DNA of 64,000 bases from Ischnura elegans. Lineage: Eukaryota; Arthropoda; Insecta; Odonata; Coenagrionidae. The stretch is taken from positions 41,645,812 through 41,709,811 of the forward strand of contig NC_060259.1 in NCBI RefSeq assembly GCF_921293095.1, read 5' to 3'. Shown here in pieces: positions 33,101-48,100 of this stretch (its first letter is position 1; the number at the start of each line of letters is the position of its first letter). The translations under genes and the position numbers were made by a program. Under the pieces are notes generated by a model. It searched no databases. It was given only the letters and a program-made list of their open reading frames with translations, and was not told the DNA's origin.

Positions 33101-36100
33101 GGCAGATTAAAGAGGGAGCGGCAGATTCCCCCGTGTTTCCAGAAAAAAATTGAAAAGATTGAAATCTTTAATGTGGCTCTTCAATGAGAGTTTTCTTTCA
33201 CCAGCTTATCAAACAATGTCTAAAAATAATCGATGAATATCTGAAAGCCAATTGTCAATGCATATCAGAACTCAGGTGCATTATCGCTTAAAGGTTGTAC
33301 ACCAACGAGGGATAGCGAGGAAGTGAGGACTCCCTCCAACTGGGCCTGGAACTGAGGTGAGGCAGGGGTGGCACGTGCCCCAGGCGGCAGATCTCAGGGG
33401 GCGGCAAAATTTGAAAAGTTTTTAAATTCTTTTAACTAAATTATTCAACAACAATTATTAATTTATAAATTGTTAAAAAATAATATTAATTAAACTTCTT
33501 ATTAGCAATTATATGATGTGTTATTTCGACTACCGCATCTCTAAAAAATTGCTTTTGGATGTATTATATTTTTGTGGTGGGGAGGGAAAGGGGGAGAATG
33601 TGGGTGAACCAGGGGAGGGGGCAGAAAACTGATATTTTTCCACGTTGACATAACTATTAGTTCCGGCCCTGACTCCACCCCCTAACCAACGGCCTTAAGC
33701 CGCCCGTAGGTGGAAGTGGTGGATTGGGTTTGTACCTGGCAAGAGTCCCGTCCGCCGTCGGTGTATCCGGCGCAGAACATGTTTTTGGTGATGCGGTCGG
33801 CGCCGTAGCCCGTGGAGTCGCACTCATCCTTGGACATGACCACAACCTCCACCTTGAGCGGGAAGTCCGAGGTGGGCTTGGCCTCCTCCGTGCGACCCCA
33901 CCCCACCACCGTCGCCTTCTCACCCGTGTAATCTCCGTCATCTGAAAGCCATGAAACGAGAATCCCTTTTGTCAAGAACATCCAACTTCGATCACGAACT
34001 CGCCAAAATTTCACGAAGGAAAATGTATTTACCTTGACCGTTATTCGAACCCGGATCTCCCGTATTCGGGATAGGTGATCCACCAATTAAGACAACAAGG
34101 CATCTTTTTATTCTCTAGAGTTTTTTTCGCTCGTCCTCTAAAGCCAATAAATCTTTGCAGAGGAAAAAAGATGCCTTGGAAGTGTATGAGATTGAATAAA
34201 GACAGGCGGAAAAGGAATTTCTGGAATATATTATTTTATTTGCAAAGCTGTTGACACGGTAATATTTATTAGTCCTTTTTTGGTAGAGTAGACGTGGCGC
34301 AAATTCGGAAGACAAGGGTTCGAATACCGGTCAAGGCTCAGATCATTCCTCTGAGGAATTGTCGCACTTTACGAGTATGTAAGGGGGACTCTGTAAAGGC
34401 TGGCTACCTCATGGTATGTTCCTTGAATAAGGTCAATCATGAATTTATAAAATACTTTGCGGAGGGAAAATATTTATTCCATCATGAACAAGGACGTGGA
34501 CCGGCCTCGTCACATCCGTTGAGTTAGATTTTTTGTTCATTTGATTGTCAATATTTAGATCATTTGGCATCCTCTTAAGGAAGCAACATAAGATTTTTTT
34601 GTGAAGCATATCAATACCAGCTACCGGAGTATTTCTAGTACACTAAATAAATGTTGAACGAAATGGAATGGGAATTAAAATTGTTCATTCATTCTTAAAT
34701 TTACTCGCACGTGTCAGTGCATCATACAACCAGGCATTTTGGGGGGGGGGGGGGTCAAGGGTCGCTGGTGTTCTCTGCAGTACTCACCGCGAATGGGCAA
34801 GCAGACGGGTCTTATTTTGCTGGAGAACTCGACGGGTTGGTCAATGGTGATGATGGCGATGTCGTTGTCGAAGGTCATGGGATCGAAGTCCGGATGCATG
34901 GCGACACGAGCGATGCGCCGCACCACGGCGTCGCCGGCACCCGACAGCCGGATGGCCGTGCGATCGTGCGCGCCAAGCACCACTTTGATGTCCTTCTTGT
35001 CGAACCTGTGGCGAAGAAATAACATCGCTTGAAGGTGTCACACCATTTGATGTATGATTCTGGATTCTTGTAAGCCATTTACGCGGCCGCGCTAGGAGAG
35101 ATGCCCGAATGGCGTAGAAATGTTTTAAATAAAGGCATGAGGACAAGCAAGTAGGTGTGGACCAGCCCTGTCAGTCAGCCAATAGTAACCCATAGAATAG
35201 TAATTATTGTCTGCTTGGAAAATAATGAGTTTAGAATTCTGGAATACATGCATGAATTTCCATGAAAAAATTCCCGTGAACTATGAATCGAACCACGGAC
35301 TTTTAGCTTTCGCCACTGCGCAGATCACTACGCTATCCAGTTTCTATAACTAGTATGGTATGGTATTTATAGGAGGCGACCGACAGGTTGAAGTCATTTG
35401 CACCATGAGAGAAGGGTATGGAAGGAAGGGTGGAGAGAAACCCGGCGTCGGCATTAACCTACTCTTAAGGAAAGACGCCAAGAGGACAACGGCTTAACGT
35501 CCCATCCGACGGACGGAATATTGCGCTTGAAATGCCCTCCACACAACATTCAAGCAGGCATCGGGCATTCTTTGAAAATTCTCTGCCGCCGCCGGGATTT
35601 GAATCCGAGTTCAACTGGTGGGAAGCCAACACTCTAGCCACCACACCAACCCGATACCCTTCTTAAACTTCTATGTCAATCAAACCGAGGCTCATGGCTC
35701 TTGATGTTAGGTCTCGCGGTCCATCAAGGATGGCATGGTGAGAGAGAAAGGACTTCAATGATACCACAACCGGTTGAGAACATCGATCCTCAATTCCTAA
35801 TTTCAAAACTTAAGTCTGGAATAAATCACTTAATTTGCAAAAATATTGATGCGGCATTAATTATTAGTTCTTTTTCTGCTTGGAAGGCATTCCAGAATCC
35901 ACGGCAAGGTGGGGTGCGCAGAAGTATTGTCTGCTCCAGGATGGTGAATAAAAAAACTAGCAATAAATTAATCGTGAACAATTAGCGTGAGTCATTCGGT
36001 CAATGGCGGTGTTTATTGAAATAATCTGAGCGGAACCTGTTTTAAATTTACGGAAAAATTAGTGTCGTATTTAAATTCTACCGAATCAGGCGTGTTGTAG

Positions 36101-39100
36101 TAGAAGTTCGACATATAAAAGTAGAATTAATTGCATTTTTCTTTCGTAATTAACATGGAAAAGCAATCACATTTTATTTTAATAAGTGCAGTGTTTGTTT
36201 GATTTTGAATGAGCATGAGAATTTTTAAGCACGAAGTTTCATGGTCATTTTTTCATGCGCTTTCTTCCGTGTTTTGTTAACTCAAACCTTGAATCAGCGA
36301 AGAGGGCATCTCGGGATGAAAAACAACATCCATATATAATGGAATAGAGAAATAAGTTCTGGACTAGGTGACGACACAGTTGGGGAACTCAACTCAATTT
36401 TTATTATAGTCTGTGTTGCACTTCGCTGTTAGTGTGATGCGCCTGATAGGCACTCTTGGAGGCAGTGGTTTTGGGTTTGTGTTTGGCCTATTTTTGTAAT
36501 TAATGCATAGAATTTCCTGTTTCCTGAAAAATTGTGAGTTTAGAATTAATAATTCGGCTATAAATTTTTAGTCGTCCATCCAAGCCCTTTGCATTCATGA
36601 AGACATGAAAAAATTCTGCAATGGTAGTAACGGAAAATATGCTTTTACAACTCAGAAAAGTGACATATGACGTCCAGATCGCCTGAAATGTTGCCCTATA
36701 AGTAGTAGAGCTGTGAAGATAATTTTATTTAAAGGTTTAATATAATGTTTTGCTAATTTTCATGTTGTAAAAACCGGCCTTTACTCTTGAAAAATACATC
36801 GAGCGTACCTGCTTACTGGTGATAGAAATAATAATACAAACGAGTGATGATTTAATGAAGATAATATCGAATCATCAATTAATATTGATGAAATTAAGAT
36901 GATATGTTCATATGATCGCCACCTAAGGATAATATTAATGTAGTCATAGCCAGTTTTGTCACTTTTAGTAGAGTTTCGGTTTCAAGTGCTTTTACTTCAA
37001 TTGATATTGGTTAATATTTTTCCATATTTTCCCTTTCATAGGTATTATCATCATCTCCAACATGAACCCATTCGGCATTAGGATTAGGCATTCCATATCC
37101 CCAGCACTCCCGGGGAATTCCCCCATTCATTTACGTCTGGATCCGACTTGTGGATCCCTTGTGCACCGGTTGGTGCTGCATACGCACCCTCGGAGACAGT
37201 GCGCGGCCGTTAGAAGGTGCTCGGATGTGATGAGCGAGGCGGCACAGTAGAGGCGACCGTCGCGCACCATAGCGGCCAGCCACGGAAACTCATACTGCTT
37301 GATCCGATGCCCTCCCACGATGCGGCCCTTTTGGGTAGACAACCCGCACGCTAAAAATGAAAAGAGGGTTGTGAGCATTCCGGGGGCTTATCTTTTTTCC
37401 TGTTAGCCCTTATTACTTGTAATTCTTTGCTTTGCATAGCTATAGCAATGATTAATCGTTCTTTGACATAATCGATTATTGTCCAGCAGCAAATATGATC
37501 ATAAACAGAGATCAATCAATTGATCGTTAACTTTATTATATTTTTTTGTAATGTACACATCGAATATTTATTCTTGCTTGTCTTGAAAATTATTGCTTTA
37601 GAGTAATTTGTTTTGGATACAAATTTTTACTGCTTCATATAAGTCCTTTACATAATTTAAGATATAATTCAATTACAGCAGTGAGAGTAACGGAAAATAA
37701 TAATGACAAATGTTTGAGGCACGCCTCTGTTCATTCGCTTTTAATTTGTATCATGTCTCCATCAAAGAGCAAGCCACATTAATTGCCATGGGGAGAAATC
37801 CACTGTGCCGGGAATTGAACCAAAGACTATGTGCTTTCATTCTCGGTCCAGCGGAGTTTTTCCCAAGGGAAATTATCGTGAATTTCTCCGTCGTTCTCGT
37901 GGCAGTGATGAAATACACCACGATGACCAGATATTAAGGTATGTATAATAAATTTCTGGTATTGATTATTAGGAAATTTTAGCATTAGTGGATGTATACC
38001 AATATTCTGTAGATTTTAAAACATGGAACATGGCCGAGAACGGAAATGGAAAATTCGAGGAGCGGTGTCATAGCATAAGAGGATACAGACAAACATGCGC
38101 TTTGATTATTCTCGCTCTTATGTCTCTTTGACGGCACATTATGATTTTCAATTCTTTTTGGGTACTATTATAGGAAAGTATTGATGATTTTTCATCAATA
38201 AATTGAATGTTTATGGATGATATGATCGAATCAATATCGTTTCGATGAATCAAATGAATTGAATTGGTTATTCGTTGTCATCTTTAGCCCCTGTCGCGAT
38301 TATGTTTCGTGATCTGAGGAACATGACACAGATTGCCTTCCCAGACGGCACAGAATCCTCCGTATCTAATTCGTATGCAGATAGTATCCATTGACGAAAA
38401 GCGACGGAGCGGTAGTCAATGGATACTATCTGCATACGAATTAGATACGGAGGATTCTGTACCGTCTGGGTTGCGATGGGTGCTGTATTGATTTCCTCAC
38501 GAATTGTAAATAATGCCTTTCGGTGAACTGAATTTCTTGTCCCATCGGAATTTCTCCATAAAGCATAGAAAAATTGAAATTATAAAATACGATAAGATGC
38601 TTAAAGGTACTTGAATTCCTGGCCTCCCGTACGATAAGAGCATTTAGAAAATAGCTTGCATATTTTCTAAATGTTCTCAATTACAATTAGTTTAAATTTG
38701 ATATGCTGGAGAGAAATTTTAGCCGTGTATAAGATAAAATTTTTCCAAGGTGGGCATCATTGCTGTTCAAATTCATGTTATCATAGTTAACTACGATCAA
38801 AAGAAAGCTATCAGATCATCAGTTAAAGTATGCCGTTCTATCTTAGGACTAAATCAGTAAATACCCTGAGCCCTTTGAGGCGCAAAAAATTCTTGGTGAA
38901 ACACACTTGATGGGGTACCCATAATTATAAGACGGTTTATTATGGTGCACACTGGTGAGTATTCACTCATTTTATTTCATTTTGATGTGGTATTATTGAT
39001 ACTATTTAGGTGTGGATGAACATTGTTTAAAAAATTCACGCAAACTAACGAAACCACCATCTAGTTAATTAGAGAAAAAGCTGACATGAGAATAAGCGTG

Positions 39101-42100
39101 TATAGAGAAATTCTGCCTTTCTTAAAACACCGCAGCTGAGAGTAAGGGCAATACGTGAGATGTCCATACACTCATTTTTCATTCACAATTACCTCTTGAG
39201 CCTGTAAGATAGCTTTTCATGCAGAGCTTTTTTCTAAAAAAGATAATTCAAAACTATTGGCCAGCTTTTTCATTTTTAGTGTATTGCTTTGGCGGTAAAA
39301 ATGTAGCCTTAATCGTTTTAACATTTTTAAAAGCGTTCTAATTTCAGACACCGACCCGACAAAAATGGACGGAAACCGGTAAACAACGCTAGATTCGCAT
39401 GCATGAGGATCATAATTGGGGACTATACAGAAGAACAGGCCGGTTCATTCTGTCATATTTCCCACCAACCAAAGGTGCTAATATTTAGAATTAAGATCTC
39501 ACAATCCGGTTTCCCGTTATTTGTTGAAGTTAATTACACACGTGTCTTTAATATATTCATGAGTCAGTAGATAATAAATTTGGTTTGAATGAGATAAATT
39601 TTGCTGATATTAAAATAGATCAATACCAGGTTTGAGGCTCATGCGAGAATTTATCTTGAATGTACATCATTTACGAGGAGAAAGAAGAACTTTAAGAAGT
39701 TATTGTATGTATTAAGCTGTGAAAGAAAACTCAAATGCCGTGGTTTTATTGAGTTTTGAAAAATGTTTCACCTTGAGTGGTGAACTTGCCAAAATTAACT
39801 AACCCCGTGGCTCAGGGTATTAAAAAGATCCCACCAACCTCATAGTTTGACTGCAGATTCTGGCTATTCTTCAGTTATTCATTTTGTTATAGTAACAGGT
39901 TATTAAAGTATGAAAAAGGTATGCTCTTCGAAGGAGCTCTCAAAACCTGGTTTTCCGAGTTTCCTTCGCCATATCCAAGAACGATATATGTTATCATACG
40001 GATGACACGTGGCTCTTCATTTTTCCTGCCTTCATTCGGCGATAGAAGTGTAGCCTTAATTTAACAGTCTGTTCATTAATAGGTGTCTTATAATGAATCG
40101 TCCATTCTCTTGAATCATAAGGTCTGAAAACGAGCTCTTTCATTGAATTTGCTCTATCGAAAGCAAGTGGTGCACCGCGGTGTTCATTTAAGGTGAGTGT
40201 TGGTGTAACTTTCCGCCCCTCGTTTATTATAATTTTTTACAGCATAGGAAGAAGATAAGTATAGGAAGACCTCGATTTTTAGATGAAAATTTTCCGTGCA
40301 TAAATAGTTAAAGGGATATCAAGAGGATATGATATCACCCTGTAAAATGACCCCTAATCTGTGAGTAAGAATTTTAAATGTTGTCAATTATTCTCTCTCG
40401 CGATTCACTTTTGCTTTTAAGTTTACTTTCTAGCCTGCAGATAAGAATAAATAATACTTGAGTAGATTTGATCTAAAAAATGAAGAGAGATTCCGGAAAA
40501 ATAGCTCACATATGTTTTTCTGTTTCTATGAGTAATTTTATCTATTATATAACTAGATTTTTACTCAGCTATACCTATTAGTTCAATGCTTCCGTCATCA
40601 TTTTAAAATCTCTACAGTTAATTAGAAGATTCCGGTCTCTTGAATAACTGTTTTCCTTCTTAAATAACATGGTGTTACATGGCGCTACACATTCTGGACC
40701 ACGACTTGACATTCCCAATTTCTCAACATTGTCCTTATAATGGACAAAAAAAACACTGCGGGCTTGCAATAGCATATTCAAAGAACAAATCGAAATGATT
40801 GATTGCATCCTAGACGCTTTAAACTTCAAGTATGCAGGAAAATAAGGAATCTCTTGTTGACATAATGTTCCGGATATTAATGCAAAAAATGAATTCTGGT
40901 TTTTGCCCTCACTCTTCTCATAGCCTTTTACCTCAGAATTGGAGAGGATTAAGAGTTTGATTCAATAGACACATAAGTTCAAACTAATGTATTCCATTCC
41001 ATTTATGAGATAAATTGCTGAAATTAGTCATTTTAGACTCTGATACACATTATTCATTCAAAAAAAATGTTATAAAAATGTCAATTTTTTCTAAAAGTTC
41101 ATACTGATCTATATTTTAAATGGACATTTTACGAACTTAATGAAGATTAAATCATCCGCTAACTTCAGTCTCTCTTAACGTGATGATAAAATATCACCCG
41201 AATTCGTTAAACACCAAGGAAACTAAAGGAATATTTCGAATCATTCAAAGATTAAAAATGTAATTTATAGGAGGATTTTTAATTGTCTTAATGAAAATCT
41301 ATTGCTATCACGTAGTTCACTCTAATTGAGAAAGTCAGCCCAGGTATTGATTGTTCTTTAGTATCCATTCAAGTTTCTACCCTTCAGTCATCCAATCCTT
41401 TTGAGTTTATAATCTGTGTTTCACTCGACTTGAAAAGCTCAATTTTATATCCAGAGGCAATATTTGCGAACAATTGGTCCATCTCTTGTGTTCATTCTTT
41501 CGCACGTAACTCGAATAATATTTTAAGAATATGAGCTAAAACTGCTGGCTATTTGCAATGGGAATAAAAGAAATATGGTAAGAAAAATGAAGGAAAGTGA
41601 GCGAGAAAGATAATCGAACTGCGGAGAGGAACATGATTGACGTCAAGCGAGTAGGCCAGGCAATAGATATGAGAAAAGCAGTCGACGGTCGATTCAAAAG
41701 GCTGAGCCGGATGGCATGATGATATGGACATTTATAGTGTAAGTTCTGAAAGCAACTAATTTCATGTCCACATTTCCCGCTCGGCAGCGGGTGAAAGGCA
41801 TTCTATTTTCATCGATTTCAGCTTCTCGCTATTTGCGTAGTTCTTCGCAAACATATTTCATTTTTATGTACTTCAAAGTCATATTTTATGAATACGAAAA
41901 ATATTGGGGAAAAATATGCTGCCCTCGATATATGATATTGCGATATATACAACTGACCTTTGTTCTTACAGCACTTTTCTTTAAAGTAAAAACATTGACG
42001 AAACAAGCACATTTTCGAAATTTATATTACTCTTTCTAATTACTGCACTTCCTTTTTATTGCTATGAAATAAAGAAAGAAATTTTCACTAGTATAGCCTT

Positions 42101-45100
42101 GTTAATGCCCAATCTGTAGGCATTTGAAATTGACCATTTTCCCCTCGCTCGCCAGAATGTCAATTTTTGGCGCCCTCTCTAATCGATCTACCTTAATGAA
42201 ATATTAATGGAAAGTAAAATTTGGCAAACTTGGAATCACTATTTCAGGTTTACGACTCATTTTTATTGGGATATATCCAAGATGGTGACCCCAAACCACC
42301 TGCATGTTGTTTTGAAGGGAATGGCCTAGTGATACTATTTTCGTGGACTACTTTGAGAAAATCTGATGATTAAATAAAATTTTCTTAGTACAACGTAAAA
42401 AATTGAGAAGATAATTGCTTTCAGTGATGAAAATTAATGATTCGTAAAAATAAATTCAGGCAGAGTTAGGCGAAAGACAATGCGGATATGTTTACATAAA
42501 ATTTTAGAATATGCCTACATCAATGGTCAAGTACTTGGCGACGGTAAGCTACTTTTTACGAGAAACTGCTGAAAATAACCCTAAGCTCTCGTTCAAAATC
42601 ACTCCATCACGATATTAATATGATAGTATGATAGACTTTTTTTCCAGATACAAGCTATACAATTTTATAAAATGATTTAGTTGGGAAAGAACTTCCTCTC
42701 AAATTTTGGTAGGGATAAGATTGAATGAGGGAATATTTTCGGGAAGTACTTTCAAAATCTCTGCGTAACATAAAATGAGGGAAGGTCGGACATTCTATTG
42801 GCTACCTCCCCGGAATTTCCTCTCCTCTAGATTCACTCAAAATCAAGAAATTACTGAGGATTTTCACCTTGTTTGCTTTGCGTACGGCAGTCATCTTCTT
42901 TTTGGAGACTTCTAAAAAAAGTAAAGTTACTTTAATCCTGTTTTTCAATCATAAAAATTGGATTCCTGCGAAATCATTGTAAAACCAAGAGATAAATTTG
43001 ATCTAATACTGGATTATCTCGTAATAAAACTTAAGAAATTCACCTGTTCCAGGAATTACGGTAGGGAAACCTCATCGCTGTCAAAAGTTATGCAGACTAC
43101 CACGCAAATAGGAAATATATTGTACGCAAATATATAGTCTATGGTGTTCACATAAAATTTGGGAGATCAGACGCTTGGGTTAAGTCTCAATCACGGCCTA
43201 GGGATGAATTTTATCGGCGTGGTTTTGGTTTATGATATTTATGAAAGCAAAGGATTTATTTATTCTACATGGGCTGGAATGAATCAATTGGTTGGAAGGA
43301 TGCAGAAAATATCGCTCATCTAGCAGATATGATGCCCACAAAGGAAGAAAAAGGATATGAAAATGATATTTGTCCTCAATTTCTGAGGAAAATCCTCGGA
43401 ATTAATATACCGAAGTTATTTTACCGCCTTCTATCAGATCCTGTGAGTAATCCACCTGAACCACGTCCTCGGCTTCGGCTAGAAGTCTCAAAAATTTAAA
43501 TAATTGATCTTTCTAATCATGTCTAAATAAATAATTTTCGTATTGATCTGGTCAACTTTCAGTGTCCCTCAGCCAATTTCTGGAAGCGTGAAAAAGCTTA
43601 TGCTGGATTGTGATATGGTAAAAAAATTGTTTTCGTGAAACATTTTTATACCAGTCGCTTTGAATTTTTCCCTCTCAGGCTAGAATTGGAAATATTATAT
43701 ATTGTCCAAAACTCATTCCATCCCGTTTTCACTATCCAAGTATGGCGGTGACGCAAAATATGAGGCAAAAATGCAGTATTAGTCTTATTTTTTTGAGGGA
43801 AAAAGATGCCCTAGGGAAAGAGTCTATACTTATTCATGTGACATTTGATTTCGATCTTAATAATTGTCAATTAAGTGTGGATTTTTGCGCAAAAATATTT
43901 TCGTATTTTCAATAGCAGTGAAAGTGGGGAAAACTAATTAAATATGTGTAATTATAGAATCATGCACCCTGTGCTGTAATAAGATGGCTGATAGACATCA
44001 AGTCAAATCGTCCGTGAATGAGGGCTAGTTCGTAACTTGACAGAAACAGTCGGACTTAACTACGGAAAATATCGAGAGATTTCGCAGGTCCTTGAACCAT
44101 CTCCCACATAAATCAGCGACAGTTAACTGTGGTCCTGCAGCGCACAACAGAGGGCTTGTTATTTTATTTAATAATTTTTCAGTATTTTAATGTGCATGTA
44201 ACATACTGATATTATTTATCAAGCTTTTAACACAAATAGCTAGAATTTCGTGCGAAACGGATGAAAGTGGAACGTTTTAGCGAGTGCCATTTTTCAAGAT
44301 AACGTGCAGTTCAGTTAGCCATATATTTTTTACGGAAAAAATGTGTACTGACCCATAAAGGGACTGATTTAAGATGATGATTAACAATTGGAACACATAA
44401 TGAAAACATGCGCTAATCACTTTTTTACTATTATATTGTTACTCTCTTTAACCTCGTTTAAGCGCTTTCTGCTCCAGATGACATCAAATATCAATGGACG
44501 CTTAAAAAATATTGTGGTTAATGCAAGGGGCCGCAGTGGTGTAGTAGTATTCTATTTTAATTTATTTAAATTTGTCAGGTAAATATTTTTAAAGCAGAAA
44601 AATTATCGTTAAGTTTCATTCCAAATTTTTTGAACCTTCTAAGCCTTGTAAAATACATATTTTGACAAGGGTTGAACGCAGGAAATGTGAATAAGCACGT
44701 TGAATTATCACTAGGTAAAACAGCAAGACAAATACTAAACTTCACAAATTCTACGGGGGAAAATAATTTGGGTACGCAGGGTTGACCTGGAATATAGGCT
44801 AGAATTCCGGTCTTGGCAAATAATTTTCTCCCTGTTGAATTTTTGCATCCAGTTTGTACTTACTGGCGTCTCCAATGAAAGCAAAACTTTCTGGACTTAT
44901 AATGCAAGAAAATAAGGTGAGTAATATAACGGTTCTGGTCCATATACTCTAAAATTTAATGTTTAATTATCTAAGTTTAACGCTAAGTTCTTAACGAAAA
45001 AAGTCCTTCCGATGAGGAGAGGTGCGGCGCCCTATTATATTGTATGTACTTATGAGCGAAGAATTTAGGGCGTGTGAATGTCGTGTATGTATGGATTGTA

Positions 45101-48100
45101 TGAATTATGAGACGTTGGTCCACACTTACTGCATCCGCACTTCCCGGAGGAGTGCCCCATGTAGGGCGCGGAGGAGCGGCTGTCATCCTCATCCTCCTCA
45201 AAGCTGCTGTCTTCGTCGTACACCTCGTCGTAGTAGTCATCCTCGCCTTCGTAGAACTGCAACAAAGAGAATACTTTCATGAGACATTCGCTCTGGTTTC
45301 ACTGCTCAAACTGTAATCAATTTTCAAAAAAACTGTCAAAAACCCAATTTGTCGAAATTAGTTTTTAACCCTCTTCATGCCGCGAATAATATATCGGTTT
45401 TTTATTCTCAGGCGTAAAGCTCAATAAGCCGATTTATTAGCTTTGAGGAAGTTTATTGTTCATCAACTCTTGAATAAAAAATTAGAATTAATGAAACAGT
45501 TAAAATGCAATATTAAAAGGGTAAAATTAAAAAAATATATTCATATTGATATAGCAAAAAAGGTATAGCAAAATTTATTTCGAAGATGTGACATATTTAA
45601 ATACCTTTGGCATTTCTCGCCAGTGTCACTCCAAATAAGGTGGCACTAAAAAGGTTAAATCACTGACTGTCCAAATTATTTCACTCTCTCAGTGATTCGA
45701 CCCGTGGGCTGGTATGGATAGGTGAGCGACACTGAAAATCTGATTACAAGCTATCGATTCCATGTTCTCTCCAAAGCAAGTTCAATGTTTTTATTATAGA
45801 AAGAAAGAAATTTACAGTGCTTACATTAAAGTTGAATCACTTTTAAAGCAGTGAATTTCAATGCACATAATATCTTGTTACCTACCTAATTACATTCCCC
45901 AATCATTTTTTTGTAGAAATACATCTAATAGATATGGATACTTGTAGATACGAGATCGTATCAGAGACTTCGACACCGTTCCACTTATCACCGTAAAAAT
46001 TGGTAATTTTACCCATTTGTGGAGAAGAAAGTTTTATTTATAATATTTAGTTTCCTATTATTATTTCCATGAAACCCTAAAAATAAAGACCCGACTGATA
46101 GTCCACATGTTTAGCTTTGGGTTTAATGGATATGGTAGTGTAGTATAATTTTTTGCTTTCAAAGAATACTTTCACTCCAAGAAGAGGGGTGGTATTTTTG
46201 TATTGGATGGCTGAATACATGAAGCACCAGTTACGTGGATCAAATTTTATTTACGCTTCGCATTTCATTTTCCCAATAAAAACATTTCTCACTCTTTCTC
46301 TAAAATCAGCAACAGAATATTTCCTCAAACGTCCTGTTGTAATAAATAGAGATTACGGCTGAGTTTGTTTGAGTTTGAAAAGTAGTACCATGTCCAATTA
46401 TATTTAATGCTGGAACTGCTCTTATATTTGAATATAAATTCCTCCTGCAATCAGTGTTTTATATTTGTGTTCTGAGGTAAAAATGTATGCACAGGTGGAA
46501 GGACGTCGGATGGGTTTTCCTTGTGCAATTGCTCCCTGTGGCTTTTATTTGCTGTATTTAACGAGTAGTTGACATTTGATGTTGGAGTAATATCCCCCGC
46601 TGTTCAAGTATCACAGTCCCGGATCAAAAAGTGATTATTTTGAAGTAGACATATAGCAGAGATATTTTGGAAGTAGACATATTTATCTAGCGCCGACCAA
46701 GAGTCATTTATCCGACATTCAGGTTATAAATGAGTACAGTTAAGCTTATATATCAGCCATTTGAGCGTTTTCAATTGTCATTTACGAAATTCTGTGCGTC
46801 GACTCTCATTTTTTTCTTTTCTAAAGAAACGCTTGCGTTACCGTTGAGAAATGTTCCCAGAATGTAAGTAGGGGGAAATGATAAGTGGGAAGTGAGTCAA
46901 GGTTTCCGATACTTACGAGGTTTCATTTCGTATGTCACTGTGGAAGTTTTACATTTACTACTGCGGTAATACTGGAAAATTATATTGCATAGACTTACAG
47001 AATACGAGGAATAAGGTTAAATGTTACAGAGAAAAAAACTGCATTTAAATAAAAATTAGTGCATTTTCCAAGAAATTTTCTTAGTCACTTTTATAGTCTT
47101 CCGTGAATTTATACGATGACCGGTGAAATTAAGATTCCATAGATTTTATTCAGACCTGCTAAGGGGATTCAAGGAGGAATTTTTCTTAATTTAGGGAGCA
47201 GGAAACCGCAAATATCAAACACCTTACCATTTGGGTGGTGTAGCCTTTATTTAAATGAACTTTATATCACCTCGAAAAAAATAGAGTGCTGAATTGTTGG
47301 CCCGAGGCTGAGGCGTAAAGTTAAAAACTATCCGAACAATTGGTACGGAAATCACCTTTCAAAATATCAATAGAGTAATTCTTGCAGACCACACCGAAAC
47401 ATGGCATTTTCATGCGTACTCCTTGTGGCTAAGGAGCTGTGTTCGTTAACTCTATACATTCCCATAGCTGCGATGTGATAGTATGTATTTTTAACCGTAT
47501 GTGCCAATGCTCCAGTAAGTGACATATATTCAGTCAACTATATGTATATCAATATTTTTATTCGATGGATTGAATTTTCTGTAGTAAATGGCCACAATAT
47601 TTCTTCCTAAGCTCCATCAATGAAATTTACATCTGCACAGCTTAGGACTCAGACCATTCAGGTGATTCAATGGTCTCCCGTGAGAACCTTAATAATGTTA
47701 AGTGTATTAAGCGTAGTCTTTTGAGACTCACTGAGGACTAGGAATTGAAACGAAAATTGTGATGCCACATAGTAAATTATTAAATACTCAATCGATTCCA
47801 GAGGCGCAGTTGCGCGCTTACGCACATGCCTTGCGCGCACCTTTTGAGGAATACGTTCCTTGGTCTGCGGTTTCATTTTACTTTCCTATTGCAAGAGAAA
47901 ATCTTCCATAATATCCAATGTCAACATTACTGGATTTCTCTTTGATATCTTTGATATCCGAGCTCTTTCGAAAGACTGGCCGAGGGCGAGTATTTAGTTA
48001 AATTTCAGCAGCTTGATGCGTCACGTTCGTGACTTTTTTGTGGTATAAATTTATAAGGTGAAATACATATGCGAATAAAGAAGGTTTAATTCTAGATTCA

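Larger units (their letters stand above)
37351..45129 (-). other. Protease intron 2 (7.8 kb)
   Basis: This is AT-rich intronic DNA. Notable contents are the foldback at 38340-38470 and a SINE-like head at 44775-44850. I found no convincing additional exon; all longer frames lack motifs. Confidence 0.6.

Noticed and set aside
33682..34086. Long minus-strand frame as a single-exon protein
   Set aside because: Its first ~45 codons come from intron sequence and a SINE head. The real exon starts at 33941 after an AG acceptor and ends at 33736.
34711..35032. Plus-strand frames of about 100 codons
   Set aside because: They are shadows of protease exon 4 on the opposite strand.
38340..38470. Member of the hammerhead-like palindromic family
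   Set aside because: The arms lack CTGANGA and the GAAA in the loop is not followed by a short stem with UH, so it was kept as an unassigned foldback.
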